Notes under the pieces: generated by a model
Told to the model about the DNA's origin: nothing
Seen by the model: only the letters and a program-made list of their open reading frames with translations
Databases searched by the model: none
DNA from: Bacillus sp. PK3_68
GTDB taxonomy: Bacteria > Bacillota > Bacilli > Bacillales > Domibacillaceae
Length of the DNA: 64,000 nt
NCBI RefSeq assembly: GCF_003600835.1
Contig: NZ_NQYC01000001.1
Span: 930,001 to 994,000, forward strand
Reading direction: 5' to 3'
Shown: piece by piece, positions 17,838 through 27,189 of the stretch
How the letters are laid out: each line of letters begins with the position of its first letter
Numbering within the stretch: position 1 is the stretch's first letter
Made by a program: the position numbers and the translations under genes

Positions 17838-18836
17838 TTACTTTACAAATTCCGCTTCTTTTTTCCATTCGTCTTTAATTGGAATATTCATTTCTTTTGC
17901 TGCATTCTCATTAATAAGCAGCTTTAAATTTTGTGGAGGCTGTACAGCCATATCACCTGGCTTCTCTCCGTCTTTTAATATTTTCACTGCCATTTGTCCC
18001 GCTTCATAGCCAATGTCATAGTACTCAAAGCCGAAGGCCGCAAATCCGCCGCGCTTTACAGAATCAAGCTCACCAACAAATAAAGGTATATCTTTTTGGT
18101 TGGCCACTTGAACAACTGATTCAAGTGCAGATACAACCGTATTGTCCGTAATGATATAAATCATGTCAGCTTTTCCAGCAAGTGACTCGGTAGCCTGCTT
18201 TACCTCTGAAGAAGCCGATACCGTTACTGGCACCATTTTTAAACCATTTTTCTCCATGACTTTTTTCACTTCATCTACTTGGGCGACAGAGTTTTGTTCT
18301 CCCGCGTTATAAATAACACCTACACGCTTTCCTTCAAACTCTTTAGCCATAAATTCGATCGTTTTCGGGATTGCCTCTGGGTGCAAATCTGTTGTTCCTG
18401 TAAGATTTCCGCCCGGCTTTTCAGGGTCTTTTACTAAACCTGCTGCCTTCGCATCTGTAACTGAAGTGAAAACAATCGGAATATCTTTCGTCGCATTTAA
18501 TGCGCCTGTAGCACTTGGAGTAGAGTTTGCGAATATTAAATCTACTTTGTCCCCGGCAAAGTTATTGGCGATGGTCTGATTGTTATTTTGATCGCCCTGA
18601 GCAATCTGCACATCATAATCTGCTTCTATCCCAGCATCTTCTAAAGCTTTCTTAAAGCCTTTGTAAGCGTTATCAAGGGATGGATGCTCAACAATTTGCG
18701 TAACGCCAATCTGGTACTTTTCCTCGCCCTTTCCTGAGGCTTCTTGTCCTTTTTCTTTGCTTTCTTCTCCGCAGCCAGCCAATAAAAGAGCACTCGCTAT
18801 CCCAGCTGCCGTCATCCCTTTTATCCACTTTTTCAT
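17838..18836 (-). CDS. ABC transporter substrate-binding lipoprotein (COG2984 type)
   Basis: Periplasmic-binding-fold lipoprotein of 332 aa, exported by a signal peptide with lipobox LLAGC (Cys22) and tethered outside the membrane. The mature part resembles the TrpX/COG2984 family: GVTQIVEHPSLDNAYKGF, ANSTPSATGALNATKDIPIVFTSVTD, GTTDLHPE, GVIYNAGEQNSVAQV and DNTVVSALESVV. It is first in the operon, behind a sigma-A promoter, and followed by a hairpin that should raise its relative level. The ligand may be an amino acid or purine-like compound; the sequence alone does not decide. Confidence 0.87.
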   Translation of the reverse strand: MKKWIKGMTAAGIASALLLAGCGEESKEKGQEASGKGEEKYQIGVTQIVEHPSLDNAYKGFKKALEDAGIEADYDVQIAQGDQNNNQTIANNFAGDKVDLIFANSTPSATGALNATKDIPIVFTSVTDAKAAGLVKDPEKPGGNLTGTTDLHPEAIPKTIEFMAKEFEGKRVGVIYNAGEQNSVAQVDEVKKVMEKNGLKMVPVTVSASSEVKQATESLAGKADMIYIITDNTVVSALESVVQVANQKDIPLFVGELDSVKRGGFAAFGFEYYDIGYEAGQMAVKILKDGEKPGDMAVQPPQNLKLLINENAAKEMNIPIKDEWKKEAEFVK

Positions 18837-18898
18837 TCAATCTCCCCCTTTAGTCCCTATATTTCTGAAAATTTTGTACCTCTCTCTAAGATAAATTT

Positions 18899-18927
18899 AT
18901 TATGCTTGAAAGGAAACAGAAAATCAA
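18899..18927 (-). promoter_or_regulatory. Sigma-A promoter of the ABC transporter operon
   Basis: On the minus strand TTGATT, a 17-nt spacer, then CATAAT, 63 nt upstream of the binding-protein ATG. No T-box, riboswitch or leader peptide is visible in the short leader. Confidence 0.6.
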
Positions 18928-19496
18928 GTGTTTTCAGAATATTATTAAATTCGGTTTTTGGCGTTAATGCTTTTGTGCGTCATAGCATGAAAACTGAGTT
19001 TTCTCATAACTTTTATTTTTTGCATATTATCCAAAAAAAGCTTTCTTTGCATTTTTATCTGTTTTTTCTGACTATTAAAATCACCAAAATTACTATGCTT
19101 AAAAGCGGTTGTCCCTCTCCGGCAGCAAAATATAATCGTTAAACAGATTTGAAGACACCTTTGGAAAGTGACCATTTGGAAAAGGTAAAAGTCCAGTCGT
19201 ACTTTCTCACAAATAAATAACGGTATGGCTATGTTTTGCTCAGTCATCGCAGAGAAGTACTTTTCTTGCTTTAAAATTTAGTGAGGGAGAACTCAAATAG
19301 AAAGCAAGAGATTAGCCTCTCTTGCTTTCTTTATTTATATAGCGTTATGGTGGTTGGAGACTAGGCAAACAATGCCTTTTGCTTGTCAGCCAACAGGATC
19401 TTCCTTCTCTTTCATCCATATTTTTTATTTTAACTATAAATGAATGGAAGCCCATCCCGAAGGTTGGCTTCCAAAAAGAAACACGAATTCCTTCTA
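18928..19496. other. Gene-free stretch with one orphan hairpin
   Basis: About 570 nt between the ABC operon promoter and the dfrA stop. I find no supported ORF. It contains an 11-bp hairpin GAAAGCAAGAG/CTCTTGCTTTC at 19300-19329 with a T-rich 3' flank on the plus strand, and a second hairpin (GGAAGCC/GGCTTCC) at about 19446-19472. The second may end the dfrA transcript. The first looks like a plus-strand terminator with no known gene in front of it. Confidence 0.55.
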
Positions 19497-19982
19497 TTAT
19501 CTTCTTTTATAAATTCGGAAATAATATTCATAAGGATTGCGTTCGTTTTTGTCCCCTTGCTTTTCAGAAATGAGCTGCCAGTCCTCCCACTCAATGACAT
19601 CAGGGAAAAATGTATCTCCTGGAAAAGAATGTTGGATAGCCGTTACATAAAGTTTATCCGCGTAAGGCATCATTTGTTCAAAGATTTCTGCCCCACCCGT
19701 GATAAATAGTTCCTCTTCATTCTTAGCTCTTTCGAACAGTTCTTCAAAAGAATGAACAACTGTGCAGCCAGCTGCTTTGTAATTTTTATCGCGGGTAATA
19801 ATAATATTCTCGCGTCCCGGGAGCGGCTTGCCAATTGATTCATATGTTTTTCTGCCCATTACAATCGGATGGCCCATGGTTGTCTCTTTAAAAAACTTTA
19901 AATCCTCAGGAATTCGCCATGGTAAAGTATTATCCTTACCCATCACTCCATTTTCATCCATTGCCCAGATAAAAGAAATCAC
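19497..19982 (-). CDS. dfrA: Dihydrofolate reductase
   Basis: Makes tetrahydrofolate from dihydrofolate with NADPH, the step that recycles the folate oxidised by thymidylate synthase. The 161-aa sequence has the canonical ISFIWAMDENGVMGKDNTLPWRIPEDLKFFKETT (active-site acid Glu in the WRIPEDLKFF block), GHPIVMGRKTYESIG and the FITGGAEIFEQ segment. I choose the GTG at 19982, which has a GAAGGTGA SD and gives the normal N-terminus. The longer frame upstream has no family match. thyA lies 1.3 kb upstream on the same strand, but a STAS gene with its own promoter and a thyA terminator separate the two. Confidence 0.94.
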   Translation of the reverse strand: MISFIWAMDENGVMGKDNTLPWRIPEDLKFFKETTMGHPIVMGRKTYESIGKPLPGRENIIITRDKNYKAAGCTVVHSFEELFERAKNEEELFITGGAEIFEQMMPYADKLYVTAIQHSFPGDTFFPDVIEWEDWQLISEKQGDKNERNPYEYYFRIYKRR

Positions 19983-20052
19983 TCTCGTCACCTTCTTTTC
20001 AATTTGCCGTTGTACAGTCTTCAATAGAAAATACGGCTCATTTTACTCTTCC

Positions 20053-21081
20053 TCAAGTATTCTCACTTTTTCTTATGATTTGTAATCCTTGTTGGTCCAG
20101 AGCATAATGAATGCCTTGCTGTAATGTTGAGAAACAAGGCACTCCATCTATCTCATAGCCGCTCTGGGTAATTTGCATGCTCAGCTCCGGTGCTATTCCA
20201 ACTAGCAGGCAACTCGTTCCCAGCAGAGAGGCTGCCTGGACAAACTTTTGCAGAAAAGATAACGTATACTCATCGACACCTTTTATCCCTGTCAAATCAA
20301 GAATGAGATAGGACGCCTGATAATTCGGCAAATTGAGCAGCGTTCTATTTAACAGCTCTTCCGCCCTGAACTCCTCATACTTTCCTACAAGAGGAATAAC
20401 CAAGATCGATTCAATAACAGGAATAATAGGAGACGATATATCTTTAATAATGTCGGAAAGTATTTTTGTTCGCTCAGAAATACTCTTTTCCAATTCTCTT
20501 TGAGCTTGTTGCTCTTCTTCCTGAAACATGGCCTTAACATTTAATGTAGGCGTTATGTGAGAAGGGAAAAATTCATATTCAGTATAATCATCTCCCTCAA
20601 TCTGGCTTTTTAAAATTTTGTACCAGATGTTCGCGTTAAATAGCCCACTCAACACACCAGCCCAATGCCCCGGCAGGAAAGTACCTTCCTCTTCCTTTTG
20701 CTGAGCTACATTAATTTTATACTCCCAGCTATTCTTTACTCGGACAATCGCTGTCTTTTCTTCTTCTGAAAAAGACTGAATCCCTGTGACGCCCCATCCG
20801 GCCGTCAAGTATGTATTCGGTAGTTTTTCTAAAATCGTTCCAACGTCCCCAATGGATTCCAAATAAAAGTTACTTACAATTCTCCCTGTCCTGTAGCCAG
20901 CCGTCTCCAACACAAGCTTAGCTGCCTTTTCGCCTGATATTTCTTCAATGGAATCAAGCAATGTTTTAAAAGCAGTGTTCACCCAGAATAAAACGACTTC
21001 ATCATTTTCAAATTTCAATGTCCCTTTTTCCAAATCCCAATCAAATAGAGAACCTTGAACATTTATCTCGTAGTTTGCCAA
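20053..21081 (-). CDS. RsbR-like STAS-domain protein
   Basis: Cytoplasmic 342-aa protein. The C-terminal ~130 residues form an RsbRD/STAS domain (ISSPIIPVIESILVIPLVGKY, then LNLPNYQASYLILDLTGIKGVDEYTLSFLQKFVQAASLLGTSCLLVGI). A short coiled-coil-like stretch (EEEQQAQRELEKSISERTKILSDI) precedes it. The N-terminal ~190 residues look like an XylR-N/V4R-type sensor fold (FKTLLDSIEEISGEKAAKLVLETAGYRTG). In the RsbR family the sites phosphorylated by RsbT are Thr; here a DLTG loop is present where they would be expected. It may be a stressosome-related sensor. It starts at TTG 21081 with a GGAGGT SD. Its place between thyA and dfrA has no obvious functional reason. Confidence 0.78.
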   Translation of the reverse strand: MANYEINVQGSLFDWDLEKGTLKFENDEVVLFWVNTAFKTLLDSIEEISGEKAAKLVLETAGYRTGRIVSNFYLESIGDVGTILEKLPNTYLTAGWGVTGIQSFSEEEKTAIVRVKNSWEYKINVAQQKEEEGTFLPGHWAGVLSGLFNANIWYKILKSQIEGDDYTEYEFFPSHITPTLNVKAMFQEEEQQAQRELEKSISERTKILSDIIKDISSPIIPVIESILVIPLVGKYEEFRAEELLNRTLLNLPNYQASYLILDLTGIKGVDEYTLSFLQKFVQAASLLGTSCLLVGIAPELSMQITQSGYEIDGVPCFSTLQQGIHYALDQQGLQIIRKSENT

Positions 21082-21182
21082 CTTGAATGACCTCCACTAT
21101 TTTTGCACGAATAATCCTGCTAGTATGTTGTTCCATCAGGCGAAAAAGAATCCGCTCATCTTATAAGGAAACATGCCCTTTC

Positions 21183-21212
21183 ATTATAATAGTGCGATGA
21201 GGGCATTGTAAA
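21183..21212 (-). promoter_or_regulatory. Sigma-A-like promoter of the STAS gene
   Basis: Minus strand TTTACA, 18-nt spacer, TATAAT, about 100 nt upstream of the TTG start and directly downstream of the thyA terminator. Confidence 0.6.
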
Positions 21213-21240
21213 TTCAAATGGAATAGGGGACAGTAATAAA

Positions 21241-21271
21241 AAGCAGTGGAATGATTCACACTCCACTGCTT
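21241..21271 (-). terminator. Terminator of thyA
   Basis: Perfect 10-bp stem AAGCAGTGGA/TCCACTGCTT, T5 tract on the minus strand, 13 nt after the thyA stop. Confidence 0.8.
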
Positions 21272-21283
21272 GCCTCCATATGT

Positions 21284-22240
21284 TCAAACTGCTACAGGCG
21301 CTTTAATAGGACCATGAGGATGGTAGCCGATTAACTCTATATCTTCTATAGAAAAGTCAAAAATATGTTTCACCCCAGAGTTCAACTTTAACTGCGGAAG
21401 CTCTCGCGGCTCTCTCAACAACTGCTTTTCCACCTGCTCCACATGGTTAGAGTAGATGTGCACATCAGCTCCTGTATAAATTAACTCGCCAACTTCCAAC
21501 CCACACTCATGGGCAATTAAATGGGTAAGCAAGGCGTAGGAAGCAATGTTGAAAGGCAGTCCTAGGAAAACATCGTTTGAGCGCATGTTAAACATGCAGC
21601 TAAGCTTTCCATCTACCACATAAAATTGAAAAGCGTAGTGACAAGGAGGCAGCTGCTGATTTTTAAGCTCTGAGGCACTCCAGGCGTTGCAAAGCAGGCG
21701 CCGTGAATCCGGGTTTCGTTTAATTTCATCAATAATATACTGAATTTGATCGTATACTTCCCCATCTGCCCCTTCCCAGCTGCGCCACTGCTTGCCATAT
21801 ACACTTCCTAAATCACCAAATTTTTGAGCAAAAGCATCGTCATTCAGTACGTTCTCTTGGTAAATGGCAAGCTGCTCTTCATACATCCGCTTAAATTCTT
21901 CGTCTTTTTGGCTTCTAAGGCCAAAATCTTTCATATCCGGGCCGTCATATTCCTCAGACTCTACCCACTTTTGAAATCCCCATTCATCCCAAATATGATT
22001 ATTATTTTGCAACAGATAGCGGAGATTCGTATCTCCTTTTAAAAACCACAAAAGCTCGCTGACAATGAGCCGGAAAGGAACCCGTTTTGTCGTTAGCAAC
22101 GGAAAACCTTCCTGCAAGTCAAAACGCATTTGATAGCCAAATATACTAATGGTCCCTGTTCCTGTTCGATCTTCTTTTCTTCTTCCTTCTTTTAAAATAT
22201 ATCGGCATAAATCTAAATATTGCTGTTCATTCTTACTCAT
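21284..22240 (-). CDS. thyA: Thymidylate synthase
   Basis: Methylates dUMP to dTMP using methylene-tetrahydrofolate, producing dihydrofolate for DfrA. The 318-aa product is the longer form with an insert after the [12 protein letters not shown]-like block (residues ~85-145), as in Lactobacillus casei. Key parts are EDRTGTGT, the catalytic Cys in [12 protein letters not shown], the dUMP-binding RRLLCNAWS and [17 protein letters not shown], and the C-terminal IKAPVAV. I place the start at ATG 22240, with AAGGAG 8 nt upstream. The GTG three codons earlier touches the SD. It follows the methyltransferase gene by 5 nt, so the two form one operon. Confidence 0.95.
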   Translation of the reverse strand: MSKNEQQYLDLCRYILKEGRRKEDRTGTGTISIFGYQMRFDLQEGFPLLTTKRVPFRLIVSELLWFLKGDTNLRYLLQNNNHIWDEWGFQKWVESEEYDGPDMKDFGLRSQKDEEFKRMYEEQLAIYQENVLNDDAFAQKFGDLGSVYGKQWRSWEGADGEVYDQIQYIIDEIKRNPDSRRLLCNAWSASELKNQQLPPCHYAFQFYVVDGKLSCMFNMRSNDVFLGLPFNIASYALLTHLIAHECGLEVGELIYTGADVHIYSNHVEQVEKQLLREPRELPQLKLNSGVKHIFDFSIEDIELIGYHPHGPIKAPVAV

Positions 22241-22245
22241 TCTGT

Positions 22246-23058
22246 TCACTCCTTGTTCGTCACACCGGCTGCCGTCTCTTTTTCACCTACTTCCATTGTT
22301 CCGAAATGAAAGAGAGACGTCGGCCGGATTTGTTGATGAAAGCCCAGATTGGAAAACCGGCTGGATTGATAATGGTCCTTTAATACGATTCGTTGCTTAG
22401 CCACTCGGAGTGCTTCTTGAATGGTCTCCTGTGTCAGCTCATCCTGAACAGCAAGCTTTCTCAGTCCCGCGATTCCTTCTGAAGTCAATATAGGCTTTGT
22501 AAACATTGGATCAAAGTAAACAACGTCAACCGACTGATCAGGGAGAGAGGCTAGCACCTGCTGATAAGAGCCGCTAATGACATGGATTCGCTTCATAGCC
22601 TCGCCCAACTCACGCAGCGATGATTCCCACTCGTTCAACCCATGCTTCACCATATAAGCAAGTACAGGGTTCCCCTCTATTCCCGTCACACGGCCGGATG
22701 GCCCGATTACAAAGCTTGCTGCAATGCTATCCGATGCCAGACCTAATGTGCAATCCAGCAGAGACATTCCCGGTTTTAGCCCGGAGGCCGTGATAAAAGG
22801 ATCATCCTCTCCTCTCATTAACCGTTTCACTCGAAAAGAAGCAGAATTTGGATGAAAGAAAAAAGGCTCTTCTGCATCGGACGCGTAAAATTCCAGCCGA
22901 TTTTTAGCAACAATCAGACAATCTGAATCATAATCAGCCTGGAGAGAGGCAACCGATCGTTTGTTCCTTTTTACAAACGGGCAGTCCAGTTCAGCGGCTG
23001 CCCTTCTCGCTTTTTCTTCGATTTTTTTATTAGTACGTGCAGATGTCGATACAATCAT
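22246..23058 (-). CDS. ypiP: SAM-dependent methyltransferase-like protein YpiP
   Basis: Class I Rossmann methyltransferase of 270 aa, related to the RsmJ-like PF04445 group. The SAM-binding motif I is in [19 protein letters not shown], followed by [18 protein letters not shown], and motif IV is [10 protein letters not shown]. These enzymes often modify rRNA, but the substrate of YpiP is not known. The N-terminal ~75 residues ([32 protein letters not shown]) match the family's extension. The start ATG at 23058 has an AGGAG SD. The synteny ypgR-yphP-ypiP-thyA agrees with B. subtilis, and translation is closely coupled to thyA. Confidence 0.78.
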   Translation of the reverse strand: MIVSTSARTNKKIEEKARRAAAELDCPFVKRNKRSVASLQADYDSDCLIVAKNRLEFYASDAEEPFFFHPNSASFRVKRLMRGEDDPFITASGLKPGMSLLDCTLGLASDSIAASFVIGPSGRVTGIEGNPVLAYMVKHGLNEWESSLRELGEAMKRIHVISGSYQQVLASLPDQSVDVVYFDPMFTKPILTSEGIAGLRKLAVQDELTQETIQEALRVAKQRIVLKDHYQSSRFSNLGFHQQIRPTSLFHFGTMEVGEKETAAGVTNKE

Positions 23059-23073
23059 CTTTTCTCCTGTAAA

Positions 23074-23097
23074 AAAGGATGCCCGGAGACATCCTTT
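23074..23097 (-). terminator. Terminator of yphP
   Basis: AAAGGATG/CATCCTTT stem with an 8-nt loop and T6 tract on the minus strand, directly after yphP. Confidence 0.8.
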
Positions 23098-23099
23098 GT

Positions 23100-23534
23100 T
23101 TATTTGCAGTATTGGTCGAATGCTTTTGTTAAATCTTGAATAATGGAACCTATATCGTTTCCTTCAATGTGTTCCCTCGGGACGAAATGAACGACTTCCT
23201 GGCCCTTTAATAATGCCATTGATGGGGAAGATGGTTCATAGCCATCAAAAAACTCACGCATTTGAGCAGTCGCTTCCCGGTCTTGTCCAGCAAATACCGT
23301 TACTAAATGCTCAGGTGCCGGCTCATGCATAGTGGCTTGTACTGCAGCAGGACGAGCAAGCCCGGCAGCGCAGCCGCAAACAGAATTTACTACTACAAGT
23401 GTTGTTCCTTCTACAGTGGAAATAAATTCATTCACTTCTTCTGCTGTCGTCAACTCTTTAAACCCAGCATTCGTTAATTCAGCTCGCATCGGTGCAGCCA
23501 TTTGCTTCATATATTCTTCATAAGCATTTGTCAT
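23100..23534 (-). CDS. yphP: Bacilliredoxin BrxA (YphP)
   Basis: Thiol-disulfide protein of 144 aa with a thioredoxin-like fold and the unusual CGC active site ([14 protein letters not shown], about residues 52-65). In low-GC Gram-positives that make bacillithiol, BrxA/BrxB remove bacillithiol from S-bacillithiolated proteins after oxidative stress. The family pattern [23 protein letters not shown] and the [20 protein letters not shown] segment are both present. It lies 18 nt downstream of the ypgR homologue and probably shares its transcript. It belongs functionally with MsrA/MsrB and MntR elsewhere in the window. Confidence 0.93.
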   Translation of the reverse strand: MTNAYEEYMKQMAAPMRAELTNAGFKELTTAEEVNEFISTVEGTTLVVVNSVCGCAAGLARPAAVQATMHEPAPEHLVTVFAGQDREATAQMREFFDGYEPSSPSMALLKGQEVVHFVPREHIEGNDIGSIIQDLTKAFDQYCK

Positions 23535-23552
23535 GTTTTATCCCTCCATTAA

Positions 23553-24677
23553 TCATTTTTCTCTTGCTTCCGTCATTTGCTTCCAAACAGACCCCTTTGC
23601 TTCCTCACCGACTTGAATGCGCTCAATCGCCATTTTAACCTGCATTTGCACTTCAAATTCCGGATCATTCTCTGCTTTCTTTAAGGCAGGCAAAGCTGTT
23701 TCATCGCCGACTTCATACAAAAACATAGCGGCCCGCCAGCGGACAATTTTACTTTTATCTTCAAGAGCCTTACACATAGCTGGAATCGCTTCTTTGAAAC
23801 CAAGATCAGAAAGGCAATCACCAGCCGTGCGGCGAACTGTTACCGTTGCATCATTCAGCCCCTCATATAAAAGCGGCAAAACTTGTTTGTCTTCGAGCAT
23901 GCCGATATAAACAACAGCTAGACGGCGAATGGCTGGTTTGCCGTCTCTCAGAGCCAGCTGTAAGACAGGCAGATCTTCCTCAGTAGGGTCTTCCATCTGC
24001 TCAAGCCATTGATAACGCCGGCGCCAGTCTTCCTCTTCCTGCCACATAGATGTGGTGATTTTTAAGCCGCGCCGTTTTACCTCGGGTATTGCCTTGCCCT
24101 CCGCTCCGGCAGCGGCCAATCCTTCTAGACGCTCACGAGGATAGGCGGCAACAATCTCTTCCAGCGTTTCTTTTCCGACTTCATTCAAATCGCCGTAGCG
24201 AATGCCGAACTCCTCCCACTTTCTTTGAAGCACATAGTTATCATCTGTTAGCTGCGCTTTTTTGAATGCTTCCAAGAAATAATCAGGCAGCGGAAAGCGT
24301 TTTTCTTCCGTGGCAGAGGTTAGTTTCAGCTGAATAGGGATTCCTTTAAATGTTTGGATAGATGCCTGCACTTCTCCATACGCCTCTTCTGTCCCTTTCG
24401 GAGCGTTATCTCCTGAAACAGCTTCGCCGAACACTTCTCTCACTTGCGGAAGCAAGCCTTGCCAATCATATTTTCCATTGCGTTCAATCGCTAAAAAATC
24501 AGCCACATGGTAGACGCCCTTTATTCCTTCGATAGAAAGGATAGATTGAATCTCTTTTGGGGCTCCTTCTCCAGCTCCAGCTTTATAATTGTTGCTTTTG
24601 CCCGCAGGCAGTTCTTCGTCCAAAATTACTTTCATTGTATTCGGACTTGGTGTAGGTTCAATTTTTAAAATACGCAA
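23553..24677 (-). CDS. ypgR: CvfC/YpgR family protein (NifU-N like and HEAT repeats)
   Basis: Cytoplasmic 374-aa protein related to Staphylococcus aureus conserved virulence factor C and B. subtilis YpgR. The first ~85 residues form a Scaffold_Nfu/NifU-N-like domain (MRILKIEPTPSPNTMKVILDEELP...ISIEGIKGVYHVADFLAIER pattern). The C-terminal ~150 residues contain HEAT repeats, e.g. RDGKPAIRRLAVVYIGML, VRRTAGDCLSDLGFKEAIPAM and VRWRAAMFLYEVGDETALPAL. The combination hints at a role in Fe-S protein assembly or docking, but the molecular function is not established. It is the first gene ahead of yphP. Confidence 0.87.
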   Translation of the reverse strand: MRILKIEPTPSPNTMKVILDEELPAGKSNNYKAGAGEGAPKEIQSILSIEGIKGVYHVADFLAIERNGKYDWQGLLPQVREVFGEAVSGDNAPKGTEEAYGEVQASIQTFKGIPIQLKLTSATEEKRFPLPDYFLEAFKKAQLTDDNYVLQRKWEEFGIRYGDLNEVGKETLEEIVAAYPRERLEGLAAAGAEGKAIPEVKRRGLKITTSMWQEEEDWRRRYQWLEQMEDPTEEDLPVLQLALRDGKPAIRRLAVVYIGMLEDKQVLPLLYEGLNDATVTVRRTAGDCLSDLGFKEAIPAMCKALEDKSKIVRWRAAMFLYEVGDETALPALKKAENDPEFEVQMQVKMAIERIQVGEEAKGSVWKQMTEAREK

Positions 24678-24747
24678 AGTGAACGGCTCCTTTCACAATC
24701 TTTACCGCCATTCTACCATAGATAAAACAACTGGCGCTTTCTTTTGC

Positions 24748-26628
24748 TCACTGCATGAATTCTGATAAATAGCTCCAGCGTTCAATGAGCTGCTCCAGCT
24801 TTTCATTGAGCTGTTCCAGTTCCATGCTTAACTGCTGAGCTTTTTCAAAATCGCTGCCCACTGCTTCCAATTCTTCGTCCGCTTGAGCTATACGATCTTC
24901 TACTTTAGCAATCTCTTCTTCAATGGTTTCCCATTCCCGTTGTTCATGATAGCTTAGCTTTTTCTTTGGCTTTTCTTTGACAGGCTCAACTTTCGTCTCT
25001 TTAACGGGTGCCTCCTCTAGCTTTTCAGCCATGGCCTGTTCGGCTAAATAGTCACTATACTGACCATAGTAGGATCCGATTACACCATCGCCCTCAAAGA
25101 TAAGCAGCCGATCCGCCGTCTTATCCAGGAAGTAACGGTCATGTGACACGGTGATAACGACTCCAGGAAAATCCTCCAAGTAATCTTCAAGCACAGTCAG
25201 CGTCTCTGTATCCAGATCATTTGTTGGTTCATCCAGCAGCAAGACATTTGGCTGTGTCATTAACAGTTTCAATAAATAAAGGCGTCGCTTCTCTCCGCCG
25301 GATAGCTTGTAAATCGGTGTACCATGGGCATGCATAGGAAAAAGAAAACGCTCAAGCATTTGAGCAGCAGAAATTCTTTCTCCTGTCTTTGTTGTTATAA
25401 TCTCTGCGGACTCGCGGATATAAGCAATCATACGCATATTTTCGTCCATGTCTGTCCGCTCTTGTGTATAATAAGCAATCTTCACTGTTTGACCGGTTAT
25501 CATTTCTCCGCAATCAAATGGCAGTTTTCCAGCGAGCAAGTTCATAAAAGTAGACTTGCCGCTTCCGTTTTTTCCAATAACGCCAAAACGGTCTCCAGGT
25601 TTTACGAGCAAGTTAAAGTCCTTCAGGATCGCTTGGCCATCAAATGATTTAGAAACATTTCTTAGCTCAAACACTTGTTTGCCGAGCCGGCTACCCTTTA
25701 CCGACAAATCAACCTGCTCTTTTTTTGGTCCTTGACCGAGTGCGCCTTCTAATTGTTCAAAGCGGCCAATCCGCGCTTTTTGTTTCGTTGTTCTTGCTTT
25801 AGCGCCCCGGCGCATCCAGGCCAGCTCCCGGCGATATAAATTTCTTCGTTTGTCTTCTTCGGCAGCCTGTTGTTCCTCACGCTCTGCCTTGGCAGCAATA
25901 TAATCCTGATAGTTGCCTTTATATGTATATAGACGGCCATGGTCAAGCTCGAACATTCTATTTGTCACTCTATCCAAAAAGTACCGGTCATGGGTAACGA
26001 GCAGCACGGCTCCGGAATATTTGCTTAAGTACTCTTCCAGCCAGCGGATCGTTTCATAATCTAAATGGTTCGTTGGTTCATCAAGGATTAACAAATCAGG
26101 CGTTTCAATCAATACTTGCGCAAGCGCCACCCGCTTTTTCTGCCCGCCGGACAGCTCGCTGATTTTTCGGCTAAAATCAGGGATACCCAATCTTGTTAAA
26201 ATCGCTTCGGCATTTGTGTTTGCTTCCCAGGCACCTAGTGCATCCATCTGCTTTTGCAGCTCAAACAACTGCTCGGCTACCTCTTGATCCTGTGGATCCT
26301 GTTCGAGCTGTTTTAATGTGCTTTCATATTCTTTTAGCAATTGAATCACTGGTGCGTCACTTAAAAATACTTGATCCATTACAGTCAACTCCGGATTCAT
26401 TTCCGGTTCCTGTTCTAAATAAGCAATCGTATAATCATTCGGGCAAACAATCTCCCCGCTGTCAGGCATGTCTTTTCCTGCGACGATTTTTAACAGACTA
26501 GATTTTCCTGTGCCATTCACACCAATCAAGCCAGCCCGTTCTTTTTCGGCAATGGAAAAAGTGATCTCGTCAAACAGCAATTTTTCTCCGTACGATTTTG
26601 ACATATCTTGCACAGTAAGTGCTCTCAT
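24748..26628 (-). CDS. ABC-F family ATPase (YfmR/Uup type)
   Basis: Soluble twin-ATPase protein of 626 aa that acts on ribosomes rather than in transport. There are two ABC domains: the first with GVNGTGKSS, LSGGQKKRVALAQ and LLILDEPTNHLD, the second with GKNGSGKST, LSGGEKRRLYLLKLL and VLLLDEPTNDLD. The linker of about 80 residues is basic (RRELAWMRRGAKARTTKQKARIGRFE). The C-terminus has a proline/lysine spacer and then a coiled coil of ~70 residues (EREWETIEEEIAKVEDRIAQADEELE), which marks the YfmR/Uup group. B. subtilis YfmR (629 aa) helps stalled translation, e.g. at proline stretches. It heads or shares a minus-strand cluster with the two genes upstream. Confidence 0.9.
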   Translation of the reverse strand: MRALTVQDMSKSYGEKLLFDEITFSIAEKERAGLIGVNGTGKSSLLKIVAGKDMPDSGEIVCPNDYTIAYLEQEPEMNPELTVMDQVFLSDAPVIQLLKEYESTLKQLEQDPQDQEVAEQLFELQKQMDALGAWEANTNAEAILTRLGIPDFSRKISELSGGQKKRVALAQVLIETPDLLILDEPTNHLDYETIRWLEEYLSKYSGAVLLVTHDRYFLDRVTNRMFELDHGRLYTYKGNYQDYIAAKAEREEQQAAEEDKRRNLYRRELAWMRRGAKARTTKQKARIGRFEQLEGALGQGPKKEQVDLSVKGSRLGKQVFELRNVSKSFDGQAILKDFNLLVKPGDRFGVIGKNGSGKSTFMNLLAGKLPFDCGEMITGQTVKIAYYTQERTDMDENMRMIAYIRESAEIITTKTGERISAAQMLERFLFPMHAHGTPIYKLSGGEKRRLYLLKLLMTQPNVLLLDEPTNDLDTETLTVLEDYLEDFPGVVITVSHDRYFLDKTADRLLIFEGDGVIGSYYGQYSDYLAEQAMAEKLEEAPVKETKVEPVKEKPKKKLSYHEQREWETIEEEIAKVEDRIAQADEELEAVGSDFEKAQQLSMELEQLNEKLEQLIERWSYLSEFMQ

Positions 26629-26652
26629 TTTCTTTCTCTCCCCATTTGCAAA

Positions 26653-27180
26653 TCATTCACTGCCTTTTGTTATCATTTGCAGCGAATCAGCGATAAAGCT
26701 GATTAACTCACCAAACTCTGTCATCATCTCTTCCGTGATCATTCGTTCAAAGTAAACGTGCCACTCACACATTGTCTCTGTTTGATCAGACTCGATTCTT
26801 CTCCGTTCATAACGCCTCTCTTTTCCCCATATTTTTTCTAAAAGGCTCATATCCGCCGCTGTCAAATCCTGCTCTGTCCCGCTGTATAAAATATGCAGCG
26901 ATACGCCCGGAATAGCACCGGGAAGAGGCAACAGTTCGCCCGCCAACTTTTCAAGATTTGCTTCAACGGTCAGTGACACCTTGAGTTGCTCGTTTTCTTT
27001 GAGCGAAAATGTGATCGCTGCTTCTCGACTAAGATTGGCAAGATCCATCTTATCCGTACGGTTATGAATGTGAAAAAGGCCGGCCAGATCCCGGTCATAT
27101 ATTTCGGCTTGTATCATGAATTTAATGTTATCAAAAGCAGTCGGATCAAACAAATCAACACCTTCTTTATTGTTGTTCAA
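26653..27180 (-). CDS. Conserved hypothetical protein, unknown function
   Basis: I do not recognise a family. The 175-aa soluble protein is acidic, lacks signal peptide and membrane segments, and has alternating beta-like strands (IKFMIQAEIYDRDLAGLFHIHN) and a helical end (ITEEMMTEFGELISFIADSLQMI). One Cys only; no catalytic motif. It starts 9 nt after the methyltransferase stop and ends 24 nt before the ABC-F gene, so the three are likely co-transcribed. Codon use looks ordinary. Expression is supported by the tight spacing more than by similarity. Confidence 0.7.
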   Translation of the reverse strand: MNNNKEGVDLFDPTAFDNIKFMIQAEIYDRDLAGLFHIHNRTDKMDLANLSREAAITFSLKENEQLKVSLTVEANLEKLAGELLPLPGAIPGVSLHILYSGTEQDLTAADMSLLEKIWGKERRYERRRIESDQTETMCEWHVYFERMITEEMMTEFGELISFIADSLQMITKGSE

Positions 27181-27189
27181 ACAAACACC

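Noticed and set aside
18837-19000. T-box leader for the ABC transporter operon
   Set aside because: The leader from the promoter to the start is only about 55-60 nt and contains no T-box (TGGNACCGCG-like) sequence or specifier stem.
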